Shown here: positions 7,385-16,650 of the stretch, one piece after another | How the letters are laid out: each line of letters begins with the position of its first letter | Position numbering within the stretch: position 1 is the first letter of the stretch | Origin: Bacillota bacterium | GTDB taxonomy: Bacteria; Bacillota; Clostridia; Lachnospirales; Lachnospiraceae | Direction: 5' to 3' | Length of the DNA stretch: 64,000 nucleotides | Assembly (NCBI GenBank): GCA_023415055.1 | Contig: JAEZLZ010000140.1 | Coordinates: 51,198-115,197 of the forward strand | Translations under genes and position numbers: made by a program | Notes under the pieces: model-generated | Databases searched by the model: none | What the model was told of the DNA's origin: nothing | The model's input: only the letters and a program-made list of their open reading frames with translations

Positions 7385-8695
7385 ATGGAACAGGAAGAGA
7401 AGATTGGTTACAAACAGATATTAAAACAAAAGGAATATATGAAGACGGTAATTGCTGCACTGATCAACCGTTTTGGTGATTCCATTGACAGTATTGCCAT
7501 GACATGGCTTGTGTATCAACTAACGCAGAGTGCCTCATGGTCAGCGATCATCTTTGGTGTGAATCGAATTCCGACGATATTTCTGCAGCCCTTTGCAGGA
7601 GCCGCAATCGAAGGCAAGAATAAAAAGCAGATTATGGTTATTACCGATATCATTCGCGGAGTCTGCGTTGGTTTTATCGCAACCGCCTATCTGCTCGGAT
7701 TTCTTAACCAATGGCTTATTCTGCTTACGACCATAATCATCTCGTGTGCGGAAGCGTTTCGCCAACCGGCTTCTTCCTCCCTGCTGCCTAAGCTGCTGGA
7801 TAAGAAATTCTATTCCTTTGGCTTATCCTTGAATTCCAGTGCCTGCAATGTGATGGAGCTGGTCGGACTGGGTGCGGCGGGGGTGATCTTATCCATGCTA
7901 TCCGTCTCAGCAGCAATCTATATTGATATGGCAACATTTTTTATCTCTGCATTAATCATCCTAACCTTGAAGGTGAAGGAGACAGACCTGGTGAAAGGAA
8001 GAATCAATCCGGGAGAGTATATTCAAAGCTTAAAGGGTGGCTTCACCTTTTTGAAGAATGATTCATTACTGAGGTATTTTGTGTTGCTTGCAGTATTCCT
8101 CAATGCTATTTTGGTACCCCTGAACAGTCTTCAGGCTCCACTGATTAGTGAAGTACTGAAGGCAGATGAAGCGATGCTCTCGGTCTTGGGAATAGCGATT
8201 ACTGTGGGAATGATCACGGGTGCTACAATTTATCCTTATCTGAGCAATAAATTAAGCAAGCGACTCATTGCATCACTTGGTGGGTACTCGGTTGGTGTTT
8301 ATTATCTAATTATGGTATTACTGGGACACTCGAATCCCTCGCGTATTACCGGTTATGTCATGGTGTCCTTACTCTCCTTTCTTTTAGGCGTCACCTTCTC
8401 CCAGCTGACAAGCTTCTGTAGTGTAGAATTCATTAAGAATATTCCGGGAGAATATATCGCAAGAGTAAGCTCGATCTATGGTGCCTGCTGTGTGGCAGCG
8501 ATGCCGGTGGTATCTTTTTTAATCGGTATACTTGCCAAGTTCACTCCAATTGCGGTATTATTCTTAATAGCAGGAATCTTGGATATTACGATTTGCATCT
8601 GGCTATGCGGTAAGAAACGATTTACTTGTTTGGATCAGAAGAAAGAGGAGGAAATTGCAAATGGGGAAGGATCTGCAGATAGTGCAGCATGCTAA
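7385..8695 (+). CDS. MFS transporter, DHA3-like drug/metabolite exporter
   Basis: 436 residues with about 12 membrane segments. The N-terminus has NRFGDSIDSIAMTWLVYQLT and the loop-2/3 segment AGAAIEGKNKKQIMVITDI, the usual place of the MFS motif A in DHA3 exporters. A cytosolic loop falls near residues 195-220. The ATG follows GGAAAGGGGAT. The downstream regulator starts inside its last 35 bases. Pairing with an ArsR-type protein and promoter palindromes suggests a substrate-inducible exporter. The substrate is unknown. Confidence 0.85.
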   Translation: MEQEEKIGYKQILKQKEYMKTVIAALINRFGDSIDSIAMTWLVYQLTQSASWSAIIFGVNRIPTIFLQPFAGAAIEGKNKKQIMVITDIIRGVCVGFIATAYLLGFLNQWLILLTTIIISCAEAFRQPASSSLLPKLLDKKFYSFGLSLNSSACNVMELVGLGAAGVILSMLSVSAAIYIDMATFFISALIILTLKVKETDLVKGRINPGEYIQSLKGGFTFLKNDSLLRYFVLLAVFLNAILVPLNSLQAPLISEVLKADEAMLSVLGIAITVGMITGATIYPYLSNKLSKRLIASLGGYSVGVYYLIMVLLGHSNPSRITGYVMVSLLSFLLGVTFSQLTSFCSVEFIKNIPGEYIARVSSIYGACCVAAMPVVSFLIGILAKFTPIAVLFLIAGILDITICIWLCGKKRFTCLDQKKEEEIANGEGSADSAAC

Positions 8696-9764
8696 TATAT
8701 TAGATGAAGCTATAATTCTATTATATTACTGGGTGAATAAGGACGATATGGAGGAGACTTTCCAGAAGCGAGCAGATATAACGGAACTTATGTTGGAGGA
8801 TTATACTGAGAGATATGAGCTGTTACATGCCATATATTTGGATGTAAAGGAGCGTTTTGCTTCCCGGAAGGAACGTATCGAGTATCTCTTTAAAGCACGA
8901 AATACTGACTTTTCAACGTATGCAACACTATCCATCCTTTGGGAATACCATAATTTTGATAACCGGCTTCTATCCTACAAAGAACGCTTTCACTCCATGA
9001 ACGAGGAGGAAAGACTCAGGATTTTTGCACGTTTAATTGACTGTGATGAATTCACAGGTCTACCCAAGGAGAAGCTCAGAACATTTACTGATCTGATCAC
9101 TTTTTTAGACTCTTCCTCCTATGATAAAGAGGCAAAATGGGAAGCAATTAAGATCTATAATAACCAGGAAGTCTATTATAATGAAGTGACAGATATTTTG
9201 AAGGAAGTGATCGAGCTTCTGAATACACATCATATAGCAGCAATAGCGCGGCTGGAGAAGTTATTCTATGATTATTGGAGTGAATATCAGAAGAAGAGGG
9301 ATATCGTCGAGACCTTAAAGGAACGGCTGAATTTCGCCTGGGAGGATGGAATTGCCGGAACGGTTATCGTCCCGAACCTGTTCCAACCCTTCAGTCTGAG
9401 TCTATCCATAGATGAAGAGGATCCATCGAAACAGAATGTAATTCGAATTGGTATCATGATGAATCAGAATTTCATCCTTACGTGCAAGAAAATCCGTAAA
9501 GAAGATATCGTAAATATCGGAAAACTCCTTAGCGATAAGAGCAAGATAGATATCCTGGAATATGCAGGTAAAAAGCCTTGTTACGGCAAGGAGCTTGCCA
9601 ATGAGCTGCAGCTTTCCACTGCAACGATCTCCTATCATGTGAATGCGCTTCTTAAGGAGGGCTTACTGAAAGCAGAAGTAAGTGCGAATAAGGTTTATTA
9701 CAGCTTGAACCGGGAAGCACTGGTTTCTTATTTTGAGGACGTTAAGAATTATTTTCTAAGATAA
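8661..9764 (+). CDS. ArsR-like winged-helix regulator with long N-terminal domain
   Basis: 367 residues from the ATG at 8661, which follows GAGGAGG. A TTG six bases upstream is the alternative start. The first 280 or so residues are helical, charged and of unknown function. The last 80 form an ArsR-type winged helix: LLSDKSKIDILEYAG, then GKELANELQLSTATISYHVNAL (recognition helix), then LKAEVSANKVYYSLN (wing). ArsR proteins are usually near 100 residues, so the long N-terminal part probably senses the ligand. It overlaps the MFS gene by 35 bases and probably represses its own operon. Confidence 0.75.
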   Translation: MGKDLQIVQHANILDEAIILLYYWVNKDDMEETFQKRADITELMLEDYTERYELLHAIYLDVKERFASRKERIEYLFKARNTDFSTYATLSILWEYHNFDNRLLSYKERFHSMNEEERLRIFARLIDCDEFTGLPKEKLRTFTDLITFLDSSSYDKEAKWEAIKIYNNQEVYYNEVTDILKEVIELLNTHHIAAIARLEKLFYDYWSEYQKKRDIVETLKERLNFAWEDGIAGTVIVPNLFQPFSLSLSIDEEDPSKQNVIRIGIMMNQNFILTCKKIRKEDIVNIGKLLSDKSKIDILEYAGKKPCYGKELANELQLSTATISYHVNALLKEGLLKAEVSANKVYYSLNREALVSYFEDVKNYFLR

Positions 9765-9782
9765 CACCGGAATCTGGACCTG

Positions 9783-10472
9783 CTATTGTAACTTAATTCT
9801 TACCGGATCACCTAAGCGAATTTCATCCTCAGTAACGATGGAATCGTATGCCAAGAGCTGAACACCTTTTTCTTTGGCGAGGATAAGAGCTTTTGTAAAT
9901 TGAGGATCTCTTATTTTATTCGGTGTGAAATATGTCGCCCCCTTCATTTGAAGAAGGAAGAGTAGAGATCCGGAATACCCTTCTTCCGTTGCTTTTATCA
10001 TTTCATAGATATGCTTTGTTCCTCGTTCGGTAGGCGCGTCGGGGAACATGGCAATTCCCTCTGCCTCAAGAGTTACTCCTTTTACTTCGATAAAACCCTT
10101 TCGCTCTTTTGTCTCATAGTAAAGATCAAATCTGGAATTTCCAAACACTCTTTCTCTGGAAAGCTGGGTCAATTCCTCAAGACCGGAGACCTTTCCATCC
10201 AGTAATCCTTCATAAACCACTGCATTAGGAACCTGGGAATCTATATTAAACAGGACGTCTCCTTTATATACCGCAATTAGAGAGTACTTTGTTTTTCGAT
10301 CCGGCTTTAAGGCCTCGGCAACGATGACACGGGCACCCACGGATAGAAGTTCCTTTAGTCGACCGGTATTTTTCACATGAACGATTTCCTCTCTGCCATC
10401 TACGAGTATTTGAGCAAGAAAACGGTTAGGACGATGAAGAAAGATGGCATTTTTTGTATTGTTATATTTCAT
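9783..10472 (-). CDS. sfsA: SfsA family DNA/RNA nuclease or sugar fermentation stimulation protein
   Basis: 229 residues, normal length for SfsA. Diagnostic segments are FLHRPNRFLAQI at the start, VHVKNTGRLKELL (near 33-45), SRFDLYYE with KGFIEVKGVTLE (near 120-135), FPDAPTERGTKHIYE and LLFLLQMKG. The Asp/Glu-Lys pattern of the middle segment resembles PD-(D/E)XK nucleases. The gene is monocistronic and converges with the MFS regulator gene, 18 bases apart. Confidence 0.92.
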   Translation of the reverse strand: MKYNNTKNAIFLHRPNRFLAQILVDGREEIVHVKNTGRLKELLSVGARVIVAEALKPDRKTKYSLIAVYKGDVLFNIDSQVPNAVVYEGLLDGKVSGLEELTQLSRERVFGNSRFDLYYETKERKGFIEVKGVTLEAEGIAMFPDAPTERGTKHIYEMIKATEEGYSGSLLFLLQMKGATYFTPNKIRDPQFTKALILAKEKGVQLLAYDSIVTEDEIRLGDPVRIKLQ

Positions 10473-10572
10473 ATGGTTGTTTCCCCTCGAAAGTCAATAT
10501 AGAATTGATCAGTCCACTGGCGTCAAAAGAAGTAAGAATATAAAAGGATGATTGGGTAAGCATCCAATTATT

Positions 10573-10647
10573 AAGAGGTAAACGGTACTTAGTCAGTCGG
10601 CACATAAAATGATACTGTGTCTAACTAACCGGTTCCATTTACCTCTT
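10573..10647 (-). terminator. Possible terminator after kbl
   Basis: AAGAGGTAAA (10573-10582) is a perfect inverted match to TTTACCTCTT (10638-10647), separated by 55 bases that can fold further. It lies just past the kbl stop. The long loop makes this call tentative. Confidence 0.4.
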
Positions 10648-10661
10648 TTGCAGCATTTAGA

Positions 10662-11858
10662 CTACTTTTTCATCTCTTCCCGTACTTCAGTAAAGCATTT
10701 TACAATATAATCGATATCTTCCTTCGAATGTGCAGCTGATACCTGGGTACGGATTCGAGCTTTTCCCTTCGGAACGACCGGATAGGAGAAGGCTACCACA
10801 TACACTCCCTTATCCATCATACGTTTAGCCATCTCGACTGCTGTCTTCTCATCGTAAAGCATAACCGGAACGATGGGATGAACCCCGGGTACTATATCGA
10901 AACCAGCCTCAGTTAACAGGCTTCGATAGTAAGCAGTGGTCTCCTCGAGATGATCACGCAATGAGGTATCCTGATCCAGTACCTTGAAGACTTCAAGACT
11001 AGCACTTGCGATAGCAGGGGCCAGGGTATTGGAAAAGAGATAAGGCCGGCTTCTTTGGCGCAGCAGATCGACAATCTCCTTACGACCGCTGGTGTATCCG
11101 CCGGAAGCTCCGCCGAGAGCTTTGCCCAGGGTGCCGGTAATAATATCGACCCGTCCGGTAACCCCGCAATATTCTGCACTTCCGCGTCCGGTCTTACCAA
11201 CAAAGCCGACCGCATGGCTGTCATCTACCATGACGAGGGCATGAAATTCATCGGCAAGGTCGCAGATACTCTTTAGATCTGCAATAATTCCATCCATGGA
11301 GAAGACACCGTCGGTTGCAATCAATTTAATTCTGGCCCCGGCTGCGTCTGCATCCATCAGCTGAGTACGCAGATCTTCCATATTATTATTCTTATAACGA
11401 TATCTCTTTGCTTTGCACAGACGAACTCCATCGATTATGCTGGCATGATTCAATTCGTCACTGATTACAGCATCCGCTTCGGTTAAGAGCGTCTCGAACA
11501 ATCCTCCGTTTGCATCAAAACAGGAGGAATAAAGGATCGTATCCTCGGTACCGAGAAAGCGGCTGATGGTACTCTCCAGTTTTTTGTGGATATCCTGCGT
11601 TCCACAGATAAAGCGAACGGAGGATAAGCCATAGCCTCTCTCATCATAGGAGCGTTTTGCTGCCTCAATGATACGTGAGTCATTTGCAAGACCAAGATAA
11701 TTATTTGCACACATATTGATTACGATTCGTCCGTCCGCCAGGGTTACTCTGGAGCCCTGAGCTGAGGTGATGGGACTTTCCCCTTTGAACAGACCAGCTT
11801 CCTTAATTGCTTGAAGCTCATTAACATAAAGGTTCAGAATATCCTCTTTTCGTTTCAT
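10662..11858 (-). CDS. kbl: Glycine C-acetyltransferase (2-amino-3-ketobutyrate CoA ligase)
   Basis: 398 residues, the usual length for this PLP enzyme, which cleaves 2-amino-3-oxobutyrate with CoA to glycine and acetyl-CoA. Landmarks are NNYLGLAND (52-60), YGLSSVRFICGTQDIH (76-91), the PLP-ring Asp/His region MVDDSHAVGFVGKTGRG (210-226) and the Schiff-base lysine in GTLGKALGG (Lys246). It lies 43 bases after tdh on the same strand, so both steps of threonine degradation are co-transcribed. The ATG has a weak upstream AAGAAAGGAT. Confidence 0.95.
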   Translation of the reverse strand: MKRKEDILNLYVNELQAIKEAGLFKGESPITSAQGSRVTLADGRIVINMCANNYLGLANDSRIIEAAKRSYDERGYGLSSVRFICGTQDIHKKLESTISRFLGTEDTILYSSCFDANGGLFETLLTEADAVISDELNHASIIDGVRLCKAKRYRYKNNNMEDLRTQLMDADAAGARIKLIATDGVFSMDGIIADLKSICDLADEFHALVMVDDSHAVGFVGKTGRGSAEYCGVTGRVDIITGTLGKALGGASGGYTSGRKEIVDLLRQRSRPYLFSNTLAPAIASASLEVFKVLDQDTSLRDHLEETTAYYRSLLTEAGFDIVPGVHPIVPVMLYDEKTAVEMAKRMMDKGVYVVAFSYPVVPKGKARIRTQVSAAHSKEDIDYIVKCFTEVREEMKK

Positions 11859-11901
11859 AAATGATCCAATCCTTTCTTATCTTACAGCATACACTCAGTG
11901 A

Positions 11902-12963
11902 TTAATCGTTCACATGATTCCAGTCAAGGATTACCTTACCGGAATAGCCGGAGCGCATGACTTCAAAGCCTTTTTCATAATCCTTTACATCAAAACGATG
12001 TGTTATTACGTCATCAATGGATAATCCGCTCTGCAGCATGGTTGACATCTTATACCAGGTCTCATACATCTCACGGCCGTAGATACCTTTTATGGTCAGA
12101 CCGTTAAATATAACCTTATTCCAATCGATTCCCGTGCCCTCCTTCTGTAATCCGAGGAGTGCAATCTTACCGCCGTGCTTCATATTATTAATCATATCAT
12201 TGAAGCCGGATTGATTACCGGACATCTCAAGACCGACATCAAAGCCTTCCCTCATACCGAGTGTCTTCATGACATCGGATACCTTCTCCTTGGAGACATT
12301 GATGGTACAATTAGCACCCAGCTTTTTCGCAAGCTCGAGGCGGTAATCGTTGACATCGGTGATAACAACATGTCTTGCACCTACATGACGGCAAACAGCA
12401 GCAGCCATTGCACCGATCGGACCTGCACCTGTGATCAGTACATCTTCTCCGACCATATCAAAGGATAGGGCTGTGTGAACAGCATTGCCAAGGGGATCAA
12501 AACAGGAAAAGAGCTCTTCGCGGATGGAAGGATCGCAACGCCATACATTAGTGCTTGGAATGACCAGATACTCAGCGAAAGCACCATTACGGTTTACACC
12601 GACACCCTGAGTATCCTTGCAAAGGTGTCTATGCCCTGCCAGACAATTACGGCATTTACCGCAGACGATGTGTCCCTCTCCGGAGACCAACTCTCCGACT
12701 TCATAGCCTTCGACATTATCTCCGACCTCGACGATCTCTCCGACAAATTCATGTCCGATCGTCATTGGAACAGGTATCGTCTTCTGTGACCACTCATCCC
12801 AGTTATAAATATGCACATCAGTACCACAGATCGAAGTCTTGTGAATCTTTATTTTTACTTCGTTCTTACCGGTGGATGGAACAGGAACACGTCTCATCCA
12901 AAGTCCGGGTTCTGCTTTTTCTTTTACCAGGGCCCACATTGTCTTGGTTTCATTTTCACTCAT
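11902..12963 (-). CDS. tdh: L-threonine 3-dehydrogenase
   Basis: 353-residue zinc alcohol dehydrogenase-type enzyme oxidising threonine to 2-amino-3-oxobutyrate. It shows the catalytic-zinc motif SICGTDVHIYNWDEW (with Cys), GHEFVGEIVEVGDNVEGYEVG, the structural-zinc Cys cluster CGKCRNCLAGHRHLC, and the NAD-binding VLITGAGPIGAMAAAV (near 170). The NWDEW segment is characteristic of Tdh rather than sorbitol dehydrogenases. It is the first gene of the tdh-kbl operon. Confidence 0.95.
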   Translation of the reverse strand: MSENETKTMWALVKEKAEPGLWMRRVPVPSTGKNEVKIKIHKTSICGTDVHIYNWDEWSQKTIPVPMTIGHEFVGEIVEVGDNVEGYEVGELVSGEGHIVCGKCRNCLAGHRHLCKDTQGVGVNRNGAFAEYLVIPSTNVWRCDPSIREELFSCFDPLGNAVHTALSFDMVGEDVLITGAGPIGAMAAAVCRHVGARHVVITDVNDYRLELAKKLGANCTINVSKEKVSDVMKTLGMREGFDVGLEMSGNQSGFNDMINNMKHGGKIALLGLQKEGTGIDWNKVIFNGLTIKGIYGREMYETWYKMSTMLQSGLSIDDVITHRFDVKDYEKGFEVMRSGYSGKVILDWNHVND

Positions 12964-13026
12964 AAGCAGTCTCCTTTACAAAATAAAATAGATTAATCAA
13001 TAGGTCGAATATCCGAAGTTATTAAT

Positions 13027-13066
13027 TTCTTAGTATAATTATAGACTAAGAATTAAATTTTTGCAA
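13027..13066 (-). promoter_or_regulatory. tdh-kbl promoter with overlapping palindrome
   Basis: On the reverse strand TTGCAA (13066-13061), 17 bases, TATAAT (13043-13038). A perfect 8-bp inverted repeat TTCTTAGT/ACTAAGAA (13027-13034 and 13045-13052) brackets the -10, which would suit a repressor. Confidence 0.5.
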
Positions 13067-13152
13067 CAAAAATTCTTTGACAGACGAACATATTTTGCAA
13101 TATGTCCGCATATTGAAGACAGGTGTATAACGGAAAAAGTATACAATAATCA

Positions 13153-13346
13153 AATCACGAACCTGTCGTATTTGGAAAATAATTGTTAGCACCGGGTGGA
13201 TGTATTGATTTACCAAAAGCCTCAAAGGAAGCGGATGCTATGCTGTTCTAATCACACAAAGGCTAAAACAAGTAGCGGATATGGTTACGAAAGAGAATAG
13301 TAAGGATGGAATCCATTATGGTTTTGTGCCATGCAATCTGCTGTGA
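13153..13346 (+). pseudogene. Degraded coding remnant, family not recognised
   Basis: Between tdh and the glycosyltransferase lies a stretch that still reads like protein when frames are joined: NHEPVVFGK, an in-frame TAA at 13180, LLAPGGCIDLPKASKEADAM, then a frameshift to VLITQRLKQVADMV and DGIHYGFVPCNLL before TGA at 13344. Both the stop and the frameshift break it. I do not recognise the parent family. The rest of the 450-base gap (12964-13415) shows only the tdh promoter region. Confidence 0.4.
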
Positions 13347-13415
13347 ATAAAAATCGCTCGAATCCATAAGCTTATAATAACTTTATCATCCATGGATATT
13401 TAATGAGGTGCAGAC

Positions 13416-14981
13416 ATGACAGAGAAGCTAAATATGATATTTTATTATATACTTACTTTTTTTGTGGGATTGTTTATCATTTCCTCCTTTTTTATAAGAG
13501 CAGAATTTAACTATTACCTTTACGGAGATAATCCGATTCTTCAAGATCAACAGCTGTGGACCTTTCTGCTTTACGTTCTTCTGCTGCTGGTGGTTGGATT
13601 TTTATTGTATCCTTTATTCCGGAGATTGAATCGATTTAGTAAACATATTGTGATTCCGGTTGTACTGCTGATTTCATTTTTGATTCAATGGGCGATTATC
13701 ATTTATTTTCCCGTATTACCGACCGCCGATTCTTTGAAGCTTTTGACCATAGCTTCCGATATGCTCTACCATGCAGATTATTCAGCTTTTGATAAAGGTG
13801 GATACCTGTTCCGATTTCCATATAACTTTTCCATGGTATTGTATTTTAAGACATTACTGGCAATCTTTCCGGAGAATTATGAAATAATCAAATTATTCAA
13901 TATCCTCTTTTCTCTTATTACAACACTTTTTATCTATGGTATTTATAAAGAGCTTAGTCCGAGGCCGAAGGAGAATGAGTATGGGATACTAATATTTGCT
14001 GCAATGTATCTTCCTTCATTATTTATGTGTAACTATGTCTACAATGATATCATTGCTACAACCTTCTTTACCGGAGCAATCTATTTCTTTGTAAGCTTTA
14101 TAAAAGATAAGAAGCCGGTTCGCCTCGTGACAGCCGCCATATTATTATCAGGTGGTAATTATTTCCGTAATATAGGAGCTATTTTTCTGATTGCAGCGGT
14201 TCTGTACCTATTACTTAGAGGGAAGGAGATAGGATTCAGAAAACTGGTTGCGTCCTTTCTGATTCTGATCTCCTTGTTTTGGCTTCCTGCCTGGGCTCAG
14301 GATACTTATCTGCAGGCAACTCATAAGGTAACGAATTCAATCTATCAAAACAGCGCTCCGGTGCATCTATGGTTGAATATGGGAATTGATACAAAGAGGC
14401 TCGGTTTTTTCGACCATAAGAAAAGCTATAAGATATATGAAATAGAGGCTGATTATAATAAAGAACGGAGCAAGGAGCTGTTTCTCGAGGAAATCAAAAG
14501 AAAGTTCCGAAAAGCTACCGCAAATGAAATAGTGAATATGTATTATAGCAAACTGATCTGGACCTGGACTGAGGGAACGTATCAGATTGATCGGTACGGT
14601 ATCGGTGTGGATCCACCTTCGATAAAAAATAAAAAGTTATTTATTATGGGGGGTTATCGTTATTCTACCACGGCCACACAATTATTTAACCGGGACAATC
14701 ATTACCGTGGTTCTCTGCTTTGGGCATTATATGTCATGAACTTTCTGATTTATTGCTTTATCTTTGTGCGGCTCGTACGAAGTGTGCGGGATAAGAGGTT
14801 TGACGAGGCTTTACTGGTAATTGTGATTCTTGGCTTTGTCGGCTTCTATTTGCTATGGGAGATTAAATCTCGATATCTCTATCCGGTGTATCCAATCCTG
14901 CTTATTTTATCCTACTTTGGATATCAGGATGCTTATCATTTTTTATTAAGAAGATATTACAATTCCAATAATCCATTATGA
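13416..14981 (+). CDS. Membrane glycosyltransferase, GT-C / GT39-like
   Basis: 521 residues with about 12 predicted membrane segments. The first extracellular loop contains FPVLPTADSLKLLTIASDM; the Asp in such a loop is the usual catalytic position in GT-C (ArnT/PMT-like) enzymes that use a lipid-phosphate sugar donor. A long soluble part lies at about 300-420, and the C-terminal membrane segments end in YPVYPILLILSYFGY, typical of the family. The gene stands alone. The donor and acceptor are unknown, but cell-envelope glycosylation is the likely role. Confidence 0.7.
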   Translation: MTEKLNMIFYYILTFFVGLFIISSFFIRAEFNYYLYGDNPILQDQQLWTFLLYVLLLLVVGFLLYPLFRRLNRFSKHIVIPVVLLISFLIQWAIIIYFPVLPTADSLKLLTIASDMLYHADYSAFDKGGYLFRFPYNFSMVLYFKTLLAIFPENYEIIKLFNILFSLITTLFIYGIYKELSPRPKENEYGILIFAAMYLPSLFMCNYVYNDIIATTFFTGAIYFFVSFIKDKKPVRLVTAAILLSGGNYFRNIGAIFLIAAVLYLLLRGKEIGFRKLVASFLILISLFWLPAWAQDTYLQATHKVTNSIYQNSAPVHLWLNMGIDTKRLGFFDHKKSYKIYEIEADYNKERSKELFLEEIKRKFRKATANEIVNMYYSKLIWTWTEGTYQIDRYGIGVDPPSIKNKKLFIMGGYRYSTTATQLFNRDNHYRGSLLWALYVMNFLIYCFIFVRLVRSVRDKRFDEALLVIVILGFVGFYLLWEIKSRYLYPVYPILLILSYFGYQDAYHFLLRRYYNSNNPL

Positions 14982-15072
14982 TAGCATCTGACAACAGTAT
15001 TAAATTTATCCTTGTATTGTTATTTTCTCAGTGCTATTATTGATAAAAGAATAAGATCAAAAGGAGGAAGAC

Positions 15073-15426
15073 ATGAGATTATTTTTTTATATCTTAAATA
15101 AGACGGAGAAATTGGATGCGATACTAACGGAATTTGCTTTAGGAGGCATTAATGGTGCTACTATAATAGAGAGCACAGGAATGGCTAAGATACTAAGCCA
15201 CAAGCACGATGACGATGAATTACCATTTCTGGCATCACTCAGGCATTTTCTTAATCCGGAAAGAGAAAATAGTAATGTGATTTTCACGATTATTCGGGAT
15301 GATCAGTTGACAACTGCAGTAGATATTATTGAAAAGATAATGGGTGATCTTTCCAAAAAGAATAATGGGGTTGTATTTAGCTTTCCTGTTGATTATGCAA
15401 AGGGGATGATTGACAATGGAAAATAA
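15073..15426 (+). CDS. PII-like small regulatory protein
   Basis: 117 residues starting MRLFFYILNKTEKLDAILTE after GGAGGAAG. The layout matches PII/CutA-like ferredoxin-fold proteins: first strand, helix KLDAILTEFALGGINGATIIES (GlnB has a similar GVxGxT/GATI turn), a polar central loop KHDDDELPF where the T-loop would be, then FTIIRDDQLTTAVDIIEKIM as the second strand-helix unit. The canonical T-loop Tyr and GlnB signatures are absent. Its end overlaps the antiporter start by 11 bases, suggesting that it senses a nucleotide or ion and regulates that transporter. Confidence 0.65.
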   Translation: MRLFFYILNKTEKLDAILTEFALGGINGATIIESTGMAKILSHKHDDDELPFLASLRHFLNPERENSNVIFTIIRDDQLTTAVDIIEKIMGDLSKKNNGVVFSFPVDYAKGMIDNGK

Positions 15427-16630
15427 GATATTATTTGATGTCGCATTGTTGCTTTTTACCGGCATTCTTTTTGGAAGATTAGCTAAATTCGTAAAGTTAC
15501 CCAATGTGACTGGCTATTTAATTGCTGGTCTTTTATTAGGTCCTTCAGTACTGAATGTGATACCGGTGGATATGGTTGATAATTTTACGATTATTTCTGA
15601 TATCGCATTGGGATTTATTGCGTTTTCAATTGGTAGTGAGTTTAACTTAAATTATTTTAAAAAGGTCGGAATTGCTCCTGTCTTTATTGCAATCACGGAG
15701 TCCCTTGGTGCCATTCTTCTTGTGACCGGGGTTTTAATTCCTCTTGGTTTTGATTTAAAGCTTTCTATTATGCTGGGAGCAATCGCAGCTGCTACGGCAC
15801 CGGCACAGACGATTATGGTTATTAATCAATATAAGGCCAAAGGTTCACTAACCTCTATGCTGATGAGTGTTGTTGCAATAGATGATGCAACCGCTTTAAT
15901 TGGTTTCGGATTTGCTACCACCATTGTTAATATGATGAATTCCAATGCTGATTTTAACCTGGCACTTTCAATATTGAGCCCTATATATGAGATAGTTATA
16001 TCATTCGTATTAGGCGCAGCCATCAGCATAGTCATGAAGCTTATGTTTCGTTGGTTTAAAAAGCCCTCTAACCGATTGTGTATCATTGTCTCACTAATTT
16101 TATTTACATATTGGTCAGCAACCATGTTACATGGATCTCCACTATTGGCATGTATGTCACTCGGTGGTGTACTGGTTAATATATTTGCCGATATTGATGA
16201 CATTGTTAAAGTCTCGGAGGCTTTTAATCCTCCTATTTTTATGTTATTCTTTGTAGTATCCGGTGCGGGTTTCCAACTTTCTGCGTTACCTGGGATCGGA
16301 TTGATCGGATTGATCTATGTTGTTATGAGAGTTGCTGGCAAATGGATTGGTGCTTGGTTCGGGGGGAAGGTAACAAGGCAGGAAGAAAAGATATGCAAAT
16401 ATCTTGGACCGACGTTGATGCCTCAGGCCGGTGTAGCTTTAGGTTTGGTAGCTGTAGCAGGTCACCTGGTACCCGATTATGCTCCACAAATTAGAGTGGT
16501 AATCCTGTGTTCCACCTTTATTTATTCCATCATCGGACCGGCGGTCGCTAAGACTGCCTTAGTAAAAGCCGGTGAGATTATATTAGACAATAAGGTCACT
16601 ATAGATAAATCTGTAAATAATACTTTGTGA
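15416..16630 (+). CDS. CPA2 family cation:proton antiporter
   Basis: 404 residues from the ATG at 15416 (preceded by AAAGGGG; a TTG six bases earlier is possible). About 12-13 membrane segments. The N-terminal core has GRLAKFVKLPNVTGYLIAGL (typical CPA2 opening), AAATAPAQTIMVI (crossover helix) and VVAIDDATALIG, where Asp156-Asp157 match the ion-binding Asp pair of electrogenic Na+/H+ antiporters such as NapA. There is no TrkA-N/RCK domain at the C-terminus, unlike Kef proteins. The overlapping PII-like gene may supply the regulation instead. Confidence 0.85.
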   Translation: MENKILFDVALLLFTGILFGRLAKFVKLPNVTGYLIAGLLLGPSVLNVIPVDMVDNFTIISDIALGFIAFSIGSEFNLNYFKKVGIAPVFIAITESLGAILLVTGVLIPLGFDLKLSIMLGAIAAATAPAQTIMVINQYKAKGSLTSMLMSVVAIDDATALIGFGFATTIVNMMNSNADFNLALSILSPIYEIVISFVLGAAISIVMKLMFRWFKKPSNRLCIIVSLILFTYWSATMLHGSPLLACMSLGGVLVNIFADIDDIVKVSEAFNPPIFMLFFVVSGAGFQLSALPGIGLIGLIYVVMRVAGKWIGAWFGGKVTRQEEKICKYLGPTLMPQAGVALGLVAVAGHLVPDYAPQIRVVILCSTFIYSIIGPAVAKTALVKAGEIILDNKVTIDKSVNNTL

Positions 16631-16650
16631 TCATAATTCACATTTGAATA

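Noticed and set aside
10913..11710. Further same-strand and opposite-strand open frames inside kbl
   Set aside because: They lie entirely within a gene with an intact catalytic motif set and read as noise.
12964..13152. Glycine or other riboswitch upstream of tdh-kbl
   Set aside because: No paired aptamer domains or conserved riboswitch core could be found; only short AT-rich inverted repeats are present.
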